DNA from: a virus
Reading direction: 5' to 3' (one strand)
Length of the DNA: 37,961 nucleotides
IMG/VR virus record: IMGVR_UViG_3300044611_001797
Coordinates: 1-37,961 of that record
The notes below the pieces were generated by a model that saw only the letters and a program-made list of their open reading frames with translations, was not told the origin of the DNA and searched no databases. Position numbers and translations under genes: made by a program. Below are positions 25,987-34,378 of the stretch, one piece after another (positions within the stretch are counted from its first letter, which is position 1; each line of letters starts with the position of its first letter).

Positions 25987-26537
25987 ACTCTACTTAAGAG
26001 ATAAGCTACTATTGATAGTCTAATTTCTGCAGGAAAGAACACTGTGTAATCATATTTCTTCCAAAACTTTTCTGCCAAGTTTTGAATATCTACTTCCAAA
26101 GATTCAGATACCTTTTTCAAAATACCTGATCTTTCTACTTCCTGCATTAACTTATATTGAATGAAATCTTCATCTTTATCAAAAGGTGGATCACTTGAAA
26201 TCAAATTTTCTTTTACTTCTCTAATGAGAGAAAAATCAAAGTAGAAATAAAATGGTTTGCTTGCATGAAAATCACTAGCAATCTCAGAAATCAGTTGATA
26301 CCAATCATTTGGAAATTCATTACGAATATCTTCAATTTGTCCTGCACGAATAGCTTTTTCCATTGCTTTTTGATCTAATCCCAACTCTGATGTTTTTGGA
26401 CTAGATTCAACAAGTTCTAATAATAATTCATGTGCATTTGAACCTTTAGTTTGATTGAGATCAATAAAATGTTCTCCTCTAAACAAAGGATGGTTTTTGT
26501 AGAGGTTTAGCAAACTTGCTTTTCTATGACTATACAT
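25983..26537 (-). CDS. Unknown protein within the metallopeptidase cluster
   Basis: A 184-residue acidic protein of unknown family, mostly helical with aromatic-rich stretches (HASKPFYFYFDFSLI). No Cys cluster, membrane segment or signal peptide. AAAGG lies 9 bases before the ATG. It is a minus-strand gene caught between plus-strand metallopeptidases D and E and could be functionally tied to them, for example as an inhibitor or adaptor, but nothing in the sequence shows this. TCTATTTATA on the minus strand at 26579-26588 is a possible promoter. Confidence 0.55.
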   Translation of the reverse strand: MYSHRKASLLNLYKNHPLFRGEHFIDLNQTKGSNAHELLLELVESSPKTSELGLDQKAMEKAIRAGQIEDIRNEFPNDWYQLISEIASDFHASKPFYFYFDFSLIREVKENLISSDPPFDKDEDFIQYKLMQEVERSGILKKVSESLEVDIQNLAEKFWKKYDYTVFFPAEIRLSIVAYLLSRV

Positions 26538-26593
26538 TTGAGTATGCCTTTCTTTTGGATGTGTCTATCAAGATTTCAAATATAAATAGAAAA

Positions 26594-26866
26594 TTAAAGT
26601 GTTTCTCTAATCTTCATGATTTGATTTAATGACATAGGATTTCTTAAACTTCCCAACTCAAGATCAAATCTGAGTTTTTTTGTTTGCCACTCAATGATCT
26701 TAAATTCAAGGATGTTTTCTTTTTGCACATACTCAAATGTGTATTGTCTACCATTTGTTTCAACTGTATTCCAAAATAAGTTTTCTTTGGACTTCAATCT
26801 ATGCAAAGGAATTACACCTAACATAGTGCAGATCTTTTCATTCATTCTAAAAATATGTTCGTTCAT
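26594..26866 (-). CDS. Unknown small protein behind a palindromic operator
   Basis: A 90-residue basic protein, start MNEHIFRMNEKICTMLGVIP, beta-rich in the middle (GRQYTFEYVQKENILEFKIIEW). Not recognised. I choose the ATG at 26866 because AAAGG lies just before it; an in-frame ATG at 26893 lies inside a perfect inverted repeat and has no ribosome-binding site. The palindrome ends right at the Shine-Dalgarno, which suggests control by a repressor or by RNA structure, perhaps autoregulation. Divergent from metallopeptidase E. Confidence 0.55.
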   Translation of the reverse strand: MNEHIFRMNEKICTMLGVIPLHRLKSKENLFWNTVETNGRQYTFEYVQKENILEFKIIEWQTKKLRFDLELGSLRNPMSLNQIMKIRETL

Positions 26867-26879
26867 GTTTTTTGCCTTT

Positions 26880-26912
26880 CTTAACGACATCATATAAACA
26901 CTTGTCGTTAAG
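26880..26912. promoter_or_regulatory. Perfect 10-bp inverted repeat, candidate operator
   Basis: CTTAACGACA (26880-26889) and TGTCGTTAAG (26903-26912) flank a 13-base AT-rich spacer that includes TTTATATGA on the minus strand. It lies in the divergent gap between the unknown gene (start 26866) and metallopeptidase E (start 26992), directly against the Shine-Dalgarno of the former. It could be a repressor site over a promoter or an RNA hairpin that blocks translation. Confidence 0.6.
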
Positions 26913-26991
26913 CATTTATTGCAACTTTCATAAAAAAATATTTAATTTATTCTTTTGTCTTTTTCTAAACCTTTAAGACAGGATCATAAGA

Positions 26992-28653
26992 ATGTTTAAA
27001 AAAGCCTATTATGAAAATTGGAATGATTATGATTTTGTATTTGAAAAAATACAAAATGGAAATGGTAGAGAATTTGCTAAAGCTAGTATAATCCTAAAAA
27101 ACGATGAAAAACTAAGAGAACTAGCTATAAAGAATGGTGCTTGGTTATCAGATACTTTTATTTCAAATAGCAGGTATATAAGAATTTCTGATCCTAATCT
27201 TGCGATAGTAGGTTTAAAAAATGGTGGTGAAAAGCAACTTGGATATTTAGATTATAGTCTTATGGAAAATAAAGAAGTAGTTTTAGTTGCAGTAAAAATG
27301 GACTCGCTTAACCTATTATATGCAAGTGATGAACTTAAAGATGATTTTGATATTGTTTTCCAAGCTATTCAATCCAATGTTCGTAGCATCGGAATTGCTA
27401 GTGATCGTTTAAAAAGCGACATAACTATTGGCAATTATATTCTTGATAAAGATCCTAAAGAGTTTCTTGCATTAATTAATGCAAGTCCTGAATTTGCATT
27501 ACAAAGACTTTCTAAAAATTTACAAGACCTTAGATTTTTTCCAAATATAGTAAATGATGCAAGAGTTCAGAAACTACTTAAAAACAAAAAATTGATTTTA
27601 GAATCTGCTAGTATCATACCTGATAAAAAATCCCTTTACGAGATCCTACATGGTGGAAACCACCTGTCATTTCTTAATCATATTGCAGACGACTTAAAGA
27701 ATGATGAAAATTTCATGCTTAAACTTTTAGAAGTCACTCCAAAAGCATATCCTGTTTTATCCGAATCTTTAAAAAACGATCCTGTGTTTATAAATAAAGC
27801 CATGCAAATATCTTTAATTGATCCATACCTAAACTTCAATGAAGAGAAAAAGAAAGAACTTGCAGGACAAACAACAACCTTAAAATTGACTAAAGCACCA
27901 CAATTAGATTTTGTCTTTTATGGCAGAATTACTATATCTGGTTTAACTCTTTTCAAAAAGCATTTAGACTTTTCCATTAAATATATCAGTAAATCTCCTT
28001 TGAAGAAATTCAAAAAAGTCTTTATGAAAGGTAAAGTTCTTGTTGGTCAAAAAGAGGATATACTTGCTTCGGATCTGCTACCTTCCGAAGTTGCAAGTGC
28101 TTTACAAAAACTAAAAGGCAATCTTGGTGGTTTTTTTGATCCAAACTCTAGGATAGATGATGTTTTTATTATCCTAAATGGTGAAACCTATAAAACATCT
28201 GATGCTGTTAATCTTATTCATGAACTTGCACATAAATTCCAATACCATTATATAAAAAATGGTATCCAAAATCAAAGAATTAAAGACTTATTTGATTTAG
28301 CTAAAAATGAGATAGACAATCAATATTGTGAATTACCTCAAATAGGTGATCCTTTATCTAACCTAAGAGATCCTAAAACTTGGAGTATCAGTGAAAGGTT
28401 TGCTAGTTCAGAATATTATTTAAAAAAGATAGACCATCTAAACTATATCTATGAGAATGAACAAAAAAAACAAATAGTTTTTTCAAAAGGTCAAATCCGA
28501 ACACTTAGTAAATGTCCATCAGAATACTCTACAAAAGCACATTTTGAATGGTTTGCTGAAATGGTTTCTTTAGCGACTTTAAATCTTGCCAAACCTTCCG
28601 AAAAAATGATTGTAGAGGAATTTATTAAAGTTGTTAATGAAGAATCTATTTAA
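26992..28653 (+). CDS. HExxH metallopeptidase with DUF4116-like repeats (paralogue E)
   Basis: A 553-residue protein and the longest paralogue. Residues about 20-270 contain the clearest DUF4116-like repeats (LMENKEVVLVAVKMDSLNLL, ASDELKDDFDIVFQAIQSN, LKNDENFMLKLLEVTPKAY). PLKKFKKVFMKGKVLV precedes the active site HELAH at residues 410-414, and Glu523 in FEWFAEMV is the candidate third zinc ligand. The ELPQIGDPLSNLRD block is almost identical to that of B, even at the DNA level. AGGATCATAAG is the ribosome-binding region. No secretion signal. It converges with the next minus-strand gene, their stops overlapping by 4 bases. Predicted intracellular or virion-borne peptidase, substrate unknown. 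Confidence 0.75.
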   Translation: MFKKAYYENWNDYDFVFEKIQNGNGREFAKASIILKNDEKLRELAIKNGAWLSDTFISNSRYIRISDPNLAIVGLKNGGEKQLGYLDYSLMENKEVVLVAVKMDSLNLLYASDELKDDFDIVFQAIQSNVRSIGIASDRLKSDITIGNYILDKDPKEFLALINASPEFALQRLSKNLQDLRFFPNIVNDARVQKLLKNKKLILESASIIPDKKSLYEILHGGNHLSFLNHIADDLKNDENFMLKLLEVTPKAYPVLSESLKNDPVFINKAMQISLIDPYLNFNEEKKKELAGQTTTLKLTKAPQLDFVFYGRITISGLTLFKKHLDFSIKYISKSPLKKFKKVFMKGKVLVGQKEDILASDLLPSEVASALQKLKGNLGGFFDPNSRIDDVFIILNGETYKTSDAVNLIHELAHKFQYHYIKNGIQNQRIKDLFDLAKNEIDNQYCELPQIGDPLSNLRDPKTWSISERFASSEYYLKKIDHLNYIYENEQKKQIVFSKGQIRTLSKCPSEYSTKAHFEWFAEMVSLATLNLAKPSEKMIVEEFIKVVNEESI

Positions 28654-29348
28654 CCTTTTTCCATCCTTGCCTTTGCCTCTTTCATCCATTCTTCTGCATC
28701 TATCATTTTACCAAAATTTGCAAAGATACTTTCTGTCATCTCAGGTCTTACTTTTGCCTCATCACAGGCTCTTCTAAATGTTTCAGCTAAAAATCCAAAT
28801 AAGATTTTAAATGCCTTTGAATCCATATCAATCGTTTGGTTCGATAACATTTCTTTTTTCTTAATCCAAGCATCACCTACTGCCTTTAAAGCATTTACTC
28901 TACGAATGGATAATTGACTTGTATTTTCACCTTTTCTCTCTGCCTCTGCTCGTTCAAATTTTAAAGATGCTGATTCTTCTGCTAAACCTTCAATCACAGA
29001 ATTTAAAACATCTCCACTCTCAATATTTGTCATTACATTACCTAAGATCTTATCCTGCATTAATGTACTGATCTTATTTAATTGCTGATTTGCGATATTA
29101 AGCTGTGTAGATGACATTGCTATCTGTGCTTGTTGTATTGTTGGCACTGCTGTACTTGGTGTACTTGTTGGACTTGAAGATGTTTTTGTTTTTCGACCCG
29201 GCTCATTATTCATTGTGATTGGTAATCCTGTTGTTGGATGAAACATCACTTGATCTGTTGGTTTCACTTCATCAGGTTTCCTCCATACAATCTTTCCTAA
29301 ATCATCCACTACTTTTACTCTTGCTACATTCGGATCTATTACTGTCAT
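28650..29348 (-). CDS. Virion-type helical protein
   Basis: A 232-residue protein with a short N-terminal beta segment (RVKVVDDLGKIVWRKPDEV), a Thr/Ser/Pro-rich linker at about 55-70, and a long helical C-terminal part (EGLAEESASLKFERAEAERK, SIRRVNALKAVGDAWIKKKE). I recall this C-terminal pattern from structural-region proteins of other phages but know no function. AAAGGATATG precedes the ATG. It is the last gene of the minus-strand block 28650-33666, and its stop overlaps that of metallopeptidase E. Confidence 0.6.
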   Translation of the reverse strand: MTVIDPNVARVKVVDDLGKIVWRKPDEVKPTDQVMFHPTTGLPITMNNEPGRKTKTSSSPTSTPSTAVPTIQQAQIAMSSTQLNIANQQLNKISTLMQDKILGNVMTNIESGDVLNSVIEGLAEESASLKFERAEAERKGENTSQLSIRRVNALKAVGDAWIKKKEMLSNQTIDMDSKAFKILFGFLAETFRRACDEAKVRPEMTESIFANFGKMIDAEEWMKEAKARMEKG

Positions 29349-29401
29349 TTATTCATATCCTTTTTAAAATCCAAGTTATCACTATATTATATAACTCAAA
29401 T

Positions 29402-30391
29402 CTAAAAAGGTGCAATCAAATCTATTATTGTTTGTTTATTCTTATCTAATGATCCCACCACTCGCATCGCATCTGCCTGTGGTGCCCCTAAACTTGTTAT
29501 TGTTAAGTTATCTACAGGCACTTCTGTTTTCACATATACACCACCTACCAAATTATAAGTAATCGTATTCTGTGTTAATGGATTATATACCATCTCTACA
29601 CTATTGCCTGAGGGTGCTACAAATCTTACTGTTTGATCTGCTGTTGAAATATTTGTATGCACATAAGTAGGAATATACTTAATGCTTTTAATAAAATTAC
29701 TAAATTCGTTTGCCACAGGTGATTCCTTCAATTCTGCCATTGGCAAAATTGACTTTTCTCTTACGACCTGTTTTTTCCCTGCCTTGTTTCCTACTACTGA
29801 CGGATCATATAACAAATTGTTTTCCATATCAAAAATTAAGAATGGTGGATTGCCTCCAAATAAATTATAACTATATTGTAAAAACTGAATGATAAGAGTA
29901 TCAAATAAAGATACTGACTGCACTATCACTTGTGTATCATCTAAAGGATCTATACTTGCAATCATATTAAAATCTTTGTCATTAATAAGATCACATAAAT
30001 CCTGTGCAATTTCGGTTGTGGTCATACCATCTGCATTTTCACCACCTGTTCTTGCAAAAGCATCACCTACTTTCATTGTTGGTAACAATTCCATATCTGC
30101 AAGATTATCACTATAGATTTGAAACTCATCTAGTCTTCTCAATGTAGCAGGTGCTAAAGCATTATTGCCAAACTCATCACTCATCACTTTGATTTTCACT
30201 GCAGGTCTTGAATCATTGTAATTACCAAGCTGTGCTTGACCATGATTTGTTACGACCAATTGTGTTTCAAATCCATATCGGATTGGTGCTGGTACTACAC
30301 TTGTAATAGAGTAATCTGCACTAGGCTTATGTGCAACTAACATCTTAAATGGTTCAAACAAACTTGTTTTCTTATACATCTGTGGTAACAT
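29402..30391 (-). CDS. Virion-type protein of unknown function
   Basis: A 329-residue, mainly beta-rich acidic protein with many Asn, Asp, Val and Thr residues and no catalytic motif I recognise. It contains the segments VKIKVMSDEFGNNALAPATL and NLLYDPSVVGNKAGKKQVV. Composition and its place between two virion-type genes suggest a head or tail component. AAGGAG is 10 bases before the ATG. It ends with TAG, one of the few TAG stops in the window, which argues against TAG recoding. Confidence 0.5.
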   Translation of the reverse strand: MLPQMYKKTSLFEPFKMLVAHKPSADYSITSVVPAPIRYGFETQLVVTNHGQAQLGNYNDSRPAVKIKVMSDEFGNNALAPATLRRLDEFQIYSDNLADMELLPTMKVGDAFARTGGENADGMTTTEIAQDLCDLINDKDFNMIASIDPLDDTQVIVQSVSLFDTLIIQFLQYSYNLFGGNPPFLIFDMENNLLYDPSVVGNKAGKKQVVREKSILPMAELKESPVANEFSNFIKSIKYIPTYVHTNISTADQTVRFVAPSGNSVEMVYNPLTQNTITYNLVGGVYVKTEVPVDNLTITSLGAPQADAMRVVGSLDKNKQTIIDLIAPF

Positions 30392-30406
30392 TTTTTCATT
30401 TACTCC

Positions 30407-33046
30407 TTAGAACTCAAAACCACCAAATAAAACATCTTTTAATCCATCAGGTGTTTTACTTGTATCTGTTTCAATTTCTATTTCATCGTTTGTTGTTAGG
30501 TTGAACTCATCTGCATCATAATTGTTTACAAATAATGATGCTGTCTTTTCACTATCACTCGCATTAGCTAACCTAATGCTTTCTTTCTGATACTTCTTTG
30601 GATTATCTATTCCCATTTGAGATAAACTTGCAATCACAGGTTTATTGTATTTTTGACAAGTACCTTCTGCATTCTTAAATACACAAGTTGCACATTTATC
30701 CATTTGCAAGACGGCAGGAATCATATTTGATCTATGTTGTAATGCACCTTGTTCACAACCTACTTTTTCATAAGCACCTGCATCTACATACACTTGACCT
30801 GATAAACCTTCATGTGCTGTTCTAATAGATTTAATAGAATCAGCATAATGATCTAAGACTTCACTTGCAAATCTTGCTTTAAGCATAACATCCAAATCAT
30901 TACCTACTGCACCTTCTGCCATCTTTTGTCTTAACCATGTTTCTACTGTATCTTTACTTGCTAGTTTTACACTTGCTTTCTTAGTTTCGATATGCTGTGT
31001 ATATTGTGTATCCGTGTAGTCTTTCTTTTGACTAGATACTTTCTGTTCAATGATACCTAATGCCTTTGCCAATTTCTTATTTGGATCTTTAATTTGACCA
31101 AGACTATTTACTTCTTGATTGGTTAGTAAATTAGATTTCACTAGCTTGGCAATTTTATTATCAATCGCTTTGAGATGTGTAGATGCTTGTCTGTCATTTA
31201 AACTATCAAAGGATTCAAAAGTATTATTTGTTTCAGATAATAAATTGTTCGCAGTGTAGACTGTTTGAGCATAGAGATTCTTTGCTTCTTTCAACACTAA
31301 TAAATACATCTCTTGAGGTGATTTGCCTTGTGATGCAAACTTGTATGCTTGCTTTTCAGTTAAAATCCCTGCTCCAATTAAACTTTGAATATTTTGTAGG
31401 TTTTCTTTAGCAATATGCTTATTCAAATCCTGTTCGGATTGAATAGAATCATAAGCTGTCTTATTCGACAACTTTGAATTTTCTTCAAATTTGGATAAGT
31501 TATATGTACTGGCTTTAACAAGTTTACTTTCCAAATATGAAACCACTTTCGCTAATTTTTCTTGTGGACTATTTGCTTTTTCTGTAATCGTATATAATTC
31601 AGAGGATTCAATATAATTACTGCTGGCTAGTCTTTCAATTTTCTTTTCTATCGCTTGATTGATTTCTAACATTGCTTTTTCTTTACCTGTTAAAGGTAAA
31701 GCACTCGCTTGTTTTAATCTTGATTTTAAATCTTGTTCTAAAGACTTAAAATCATTTTGATATGTCTTTAATTGATTTACAATATTCCAATTTTGACCAG
31801 CATATTTGCTTTCTTTATTTACAATCTTTGTAGAGGCGAAACGATATAACATCTGCATTTTATTTTGAGATGTGGTATCTTTACTTAAAATGCTTTCAAT
31901 TTCTGTTTGATTTGCCAAACCTGATTTAATTAAACGACTAGCAACAATATTTACCTTGTTTTCTGTTTTCTTAATTTCTCTATCTCTTGTAGTACCTACA
32001 TCTACTACTTCAGGAATGTAGTTAGCAAACTTCTCACTTGCCTCTTCAGAAGAATATTTCTTTGTCAAATCTTCTTGATAAGCAAACCATGTTTGTGGTT
32101 GAACTCGTGCAGGTGCTTGAGATAAAAATGCTTGTTTTAGTCTTGCTTGGTAATTTGTACCACTGCCTAACTTAATGCCTACTGTTTTAAGTTTTGGTGC
32201 ATAATGTTCAAAAGCTGATTTCCAATTAATATTAGAAACGACTTTACGACCTTGATGGTAATCAAATACACAATCCTTTGATGCAGGGATAATATATTTT
32301 GCACTTGCACATCTAGCTTTAATCTGTTTATCCCATTTACCATTAAACAAACCTTTAAATGCCTCTTCTCTTATATAGACATTCCCATGTAAACCATGAT
32401 CACTAGCAATACGATTACCTATATCATCTGTATATCTATTACCTAAGTCTGTTTTTAAATCTGCAAGAATAACTTTTAAAGGCTCACCATAAGCAGATCT
32501 TCTCATTGCCTTTTCGATTTTTTCTCTATAATCATCGCCGGGCTGTTGTGCTTGTGGTGCATCATATTTATTTACTACTTTTACAAATTCTCTATTCTTA
32601 TTAGGCACTAGTCCTAAACCATTAGTGCTTTCATCCCACATCTCACTTAATTCTTTTAATGCACTGTCTTCATAAAAGCTATTTTCCATCTGTTCATAAA
32701 CATCTTTTTTATTGCGAACACCTTCTAGATTAGCTTGTGTTTCCTGAGCAAGCCATGAATGATCTACAATAGGTACATATTGAAAAGAACTTTCTTTTAA
32801 GAAATCACCTAAATGGATGCCACCTTCTTCATCTACATGACTAGGTAAAACACTAGATCTAGGTGTATCATTTGGCAAAATGCCACTAGGTAAAGAAGAT
32901 AGACCTTTGGCTTCAGGTAACCTTGCTTTCTCTAATACTCCACCATTATATTCGGTATCATATTGAAAACCATCAAGCATATAATTTGAGCCATTGGTTA
33001 AGGTATAACCACCATTTGGTAGATATGAGTTAGATTGCTTTTTCAT
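30407..33046 (-). CDS. Large virion-type protein with helical repeats and Cys motifs
   Basis: An 879-residue protein. Four similar helical repeats of about 45 residues lie at roughly 366-408, 466-512, 550-596 and 628-673, each with a short LxxSGLLT-like turn and a P-x-KL helix. A module near 214-262 (HGLHGNVYIREEAF, later IPASKDCVF) resembles one near 744-790 (EGLSGQVYVDAGAY, later IPAVLQMDKCATCVF), suggesting internal duplication. The latter, with CATC and TCQKYNK, looks like a metal-binding knuckle that I recall from other phage structural proteins. The N-terminus is disordered. Function unknown; probably an inner or tail-related virion protein. Ribosome-binding site AAAGG; its start is 3 bases from the upstream gene's stop. 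Confidence 0.6.
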   Translation of the reverse strand: MKKQSNSYLPNGGYTLTNGSNYMLDGFQYDTEYNGGVLEKARLPEAKGLSSLPSGILPNDTPRSSVLPSHVDEEGGIHLGDFLKESSFQYVPIVDHSWLAQETQANLEGVRNKKDVYEQMENSFYEDSALKELSEMWDESTNGLGLVPNKNREFVKVVNKYDAPQAQQPGDDYREKIEKAMRRSAYGEPLKVILADLKTDLGNRYTDDIGNRIASDHGLHGNVYIREEAFKGLFNGKWDKQIKARCASAKYIIPASKDCVFDYHQGRKVVSNINWKSAFEHYAPKLKTVGIKLGSGTNYQARLKQAFLSQAPARVQPQTWFAYQEDLTKKYSSEEASEKFANYIPEVVDVGTTRDREIKKTENKVNIVASRLIKSGLANQTEIESILSKDTTSQNKMQMLYRFASTKIVNKESKYAGQNWNIVNQLKTYQNDFKSLEQDLKSRLKQASALPLTGKEKAMLEINQAIEKKIERLASSNYIESSELYTITEKANSPQEKLAKVVSYLESKLVKASTYNLSKFEENSKLSNKTAYDSIQSEQDLNKHIAKENLQNIQSLIGAGILTEKQAYKFASQGKSPQEMYLLVLKEAKNLYAQTVYTANNLLSETNNTFESFDSLNDRQASTHLKAIDNKIAKLVKSNLLTNQEVNSLGQIKDPNKKLAKALGIIEQKVSSQKKDYTDTQYTQHIETKKASVKLASKDTVETWLRQKMAEGAVGNDLDVMLKARFASEVLDHYADSIKSIRTAHEGLSGQVYVDAGAYEKVGCEQGALQHRSNMIPAVLQMDKCATCVFKNAEGTCQKYNKPVIASLSQMGIDNPKKYQKESIRLANASDSEKTASLFVNNYDADEFNLTTNDEIEIETDTSKTPDGLKDVLFGGFEF

Positions 33047-33048
33047 TT

Positions 33049-33666
33049 TTATTTATTACCTTTCATATATAAATCAGCTATTCTTAAAGGTGAAGGTCTT
33101 TTTGAGGATGCTGTTCGCATCATTGGTGGAATTGAATCTTCTGCAATATTTTCTGTAATTGCTGGTGGCTCAGCCTCTACTTCTTGAGCCCAACCTTCAG
33201 GATCATCTTTGACTTCTTCAACTTGATCAATAACTTTTTCTGCCTCACGAGATTTCATAGACCAATGAGGTGCTTTAATTTCATCATATAAAGTATCTGT
33301 TAAAGATGATAATGCCTCTACAATATTCATATATTGCTTTCGCATGGTCTTAATTTCTTGAATGTAACCTTTACCTCCAAGATTACCATCAGGTGAAACA
33401 TCTCTTGATTTAAGTTTAGCAAAAATAGTGTAAGCTGACATGGCATGACCTAAGCTAAATAAAGTTGCTCTTAAAACTTTGGCAAGGTCTTTACTGCATT
33501 TATAATTAAAGTCATATTCAGCTACATTCTTTCTTTCAGATGGTGTAAAACCACCCCATGCCCAACCATCCGTGCTATTACTATTATCTTTAACAAAGCG
33601 AACTTCACCAGCTTGCTTTCTTAATCTTGCCTGTCTTAACTTAAAGTTATCATTGTTATTTTCCAT
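33049..33666 (-). CDS. Conserved-type phage virion protein
   Basis: A 205-residue protein. I choose the ATG at 33666 (MENNNDNFKLRQARL) because AGGAG lies 8 bases before it; the in-frame ATG at 33690 lacks one. The middle (LAKVLRATLFSLGHAMSAYT, SPDGNLGGKGYIQEIKTMRK, ALSSLTDTLYDEIKAPHW) follows a pattern I recall in unknown proteins from structural regions of large phages. It is helical, with a Pro/Glu-rich linker and a basic tail. The function is not known. The start lies 2 genes into the minus-strand block that continues with the 879-residue protein. Confidence 0.6.
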   Translation of the reverse strand: MENNNDNFKLRQARLRKQAGEVRFVKDNSNSTDGWAWGGFTPSERKNVAEYDFNYKCSKDLAKVLRATLFSLGHAMSAYTIFAKLKSRDVSPDGNLGGKGYIQEIKTMRKQYMNIVEALSSLTDTLYDEIKAPHWSMKSREAEKVIDQVEEVKDDPEGWAQEVEAEPPAITENIAEDSIPPMMRTASSKRPSPLRIADLYMKGNK

Positions 33667-33702
33667 TTTACATACTCCTATTGCTATCATAACATTATGT
33701 TC

Positions 33703-33713
33703 TTTATTTAATA
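33703..33713 (-). promoter_or_regulatory. Recurring TATTAAATAAA element in a divergent gap
   Basis: Minus-strand TATTAAATAAA about 37 bases before the ATG at 33666, identical to the element at 17113-17123. The same divergent gap holds TTTTATATATG on the plus strand before the gene at 33823, and a short inverted repeat ATGGAT/ATCCAT at 33743-33758. Confidence 0.35.
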
Positions 33714-33822
33714 CTTATTAAACTTTTTTTCTCAAAGTTGCAATGGATGCTTATCCATAAGTGTTTTATATATGTGATTGATGATAATCGCAACCTAACC
33801 AATCTTGAAAGGATTGAGTATT

Positions 33823-34371
33823 ATGAATAATGTTTATGGTCAAATTTCTACTGCTTCTTTTGAATCTCTTCTCAATGCTACTCAAAATGCTTTTAGCAAG
33901 TGGAGTGAAAACACATATGCAGTAAATGTTAAAGATACTACTTGTGCTATCATTTTCAAATTTGATGGTGGTAATTTAAAATCCACAGGTCTTTGGTCTT
34001 TCAAGAATAAGAAATTCTTAAGTGCTTTTGGTGATGATAAAGATATTTGTCAATCCCAAGTAAGCATTTTAGAAAAGATTATCAATGCTATGGCTTTTTG
34101 GATTGATAAAGCACAAGTTGAAAAGAAGCCAGCTAGAAAGCCATTCACACCATTTAAGAAAGTTGAAAAAGAACCTTTAAGCCAAGAACAAGTCAAGTTT
34201 CTTGATAGAGTTAAGGCTTTAAACACAGCTAGTCAAAATGCTAATGATGAGTTCACTAGCAAATTCTCAAGTGGCATTATTGACATGATCACTAAAGTTG
34301 GTGGATCAGCCAAACTTAGTGATAAACAAAAAGAAATTATTGTTGCTAAACTCAATAAATACAGTGTCTAA
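33823..34371 (+). CDS. Unknown plus-strand protein
   Basis: A 182-residue protein from the ATG at 33823 (MNNVYGQISTASFESLLNAT); AAAGGA lies 9 bases before it. A TTG further upstream would add six residues but overlaps that ribosome-binding site. The N-terminal 100 residues look like a small beta-alpha domain (CAIIFKFDGGNLKSTGLWSF), then a basic Pro/Phe/Lys linker, then a helical tail ending LSDKQKEIIVAKLNKYSV. Not recognised. It begins a two-gene plus-strand island. Confidence 0.55.
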   Translation: MNNVYGQISTASFESLLNATQNAFSKWSENTYAVNVKDTTCAIIFKFDGGNLKSTGLWSFKNKKFLSAFGDDKDICQSQVSILEKIINAMAFWIDKAQVEKKPARKPFTPFKKVEKEPLSQEQVKFLDRVKALNTASQNANDEFTSKFSSGIIDMITKVGGSAKLSDKQKEIIVAKLNKYSV

Positions 34372-34378
34372 AGGAAAA

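Noticed and set aside
33743-33758. Inverted repeat ATGGAT/ATCCAT before the plus-strand gene at 33823
   Set aside because: Only 6 bp with a 4-base loop; too short to call an operator or terminator, noted only within the neighbouring entry.
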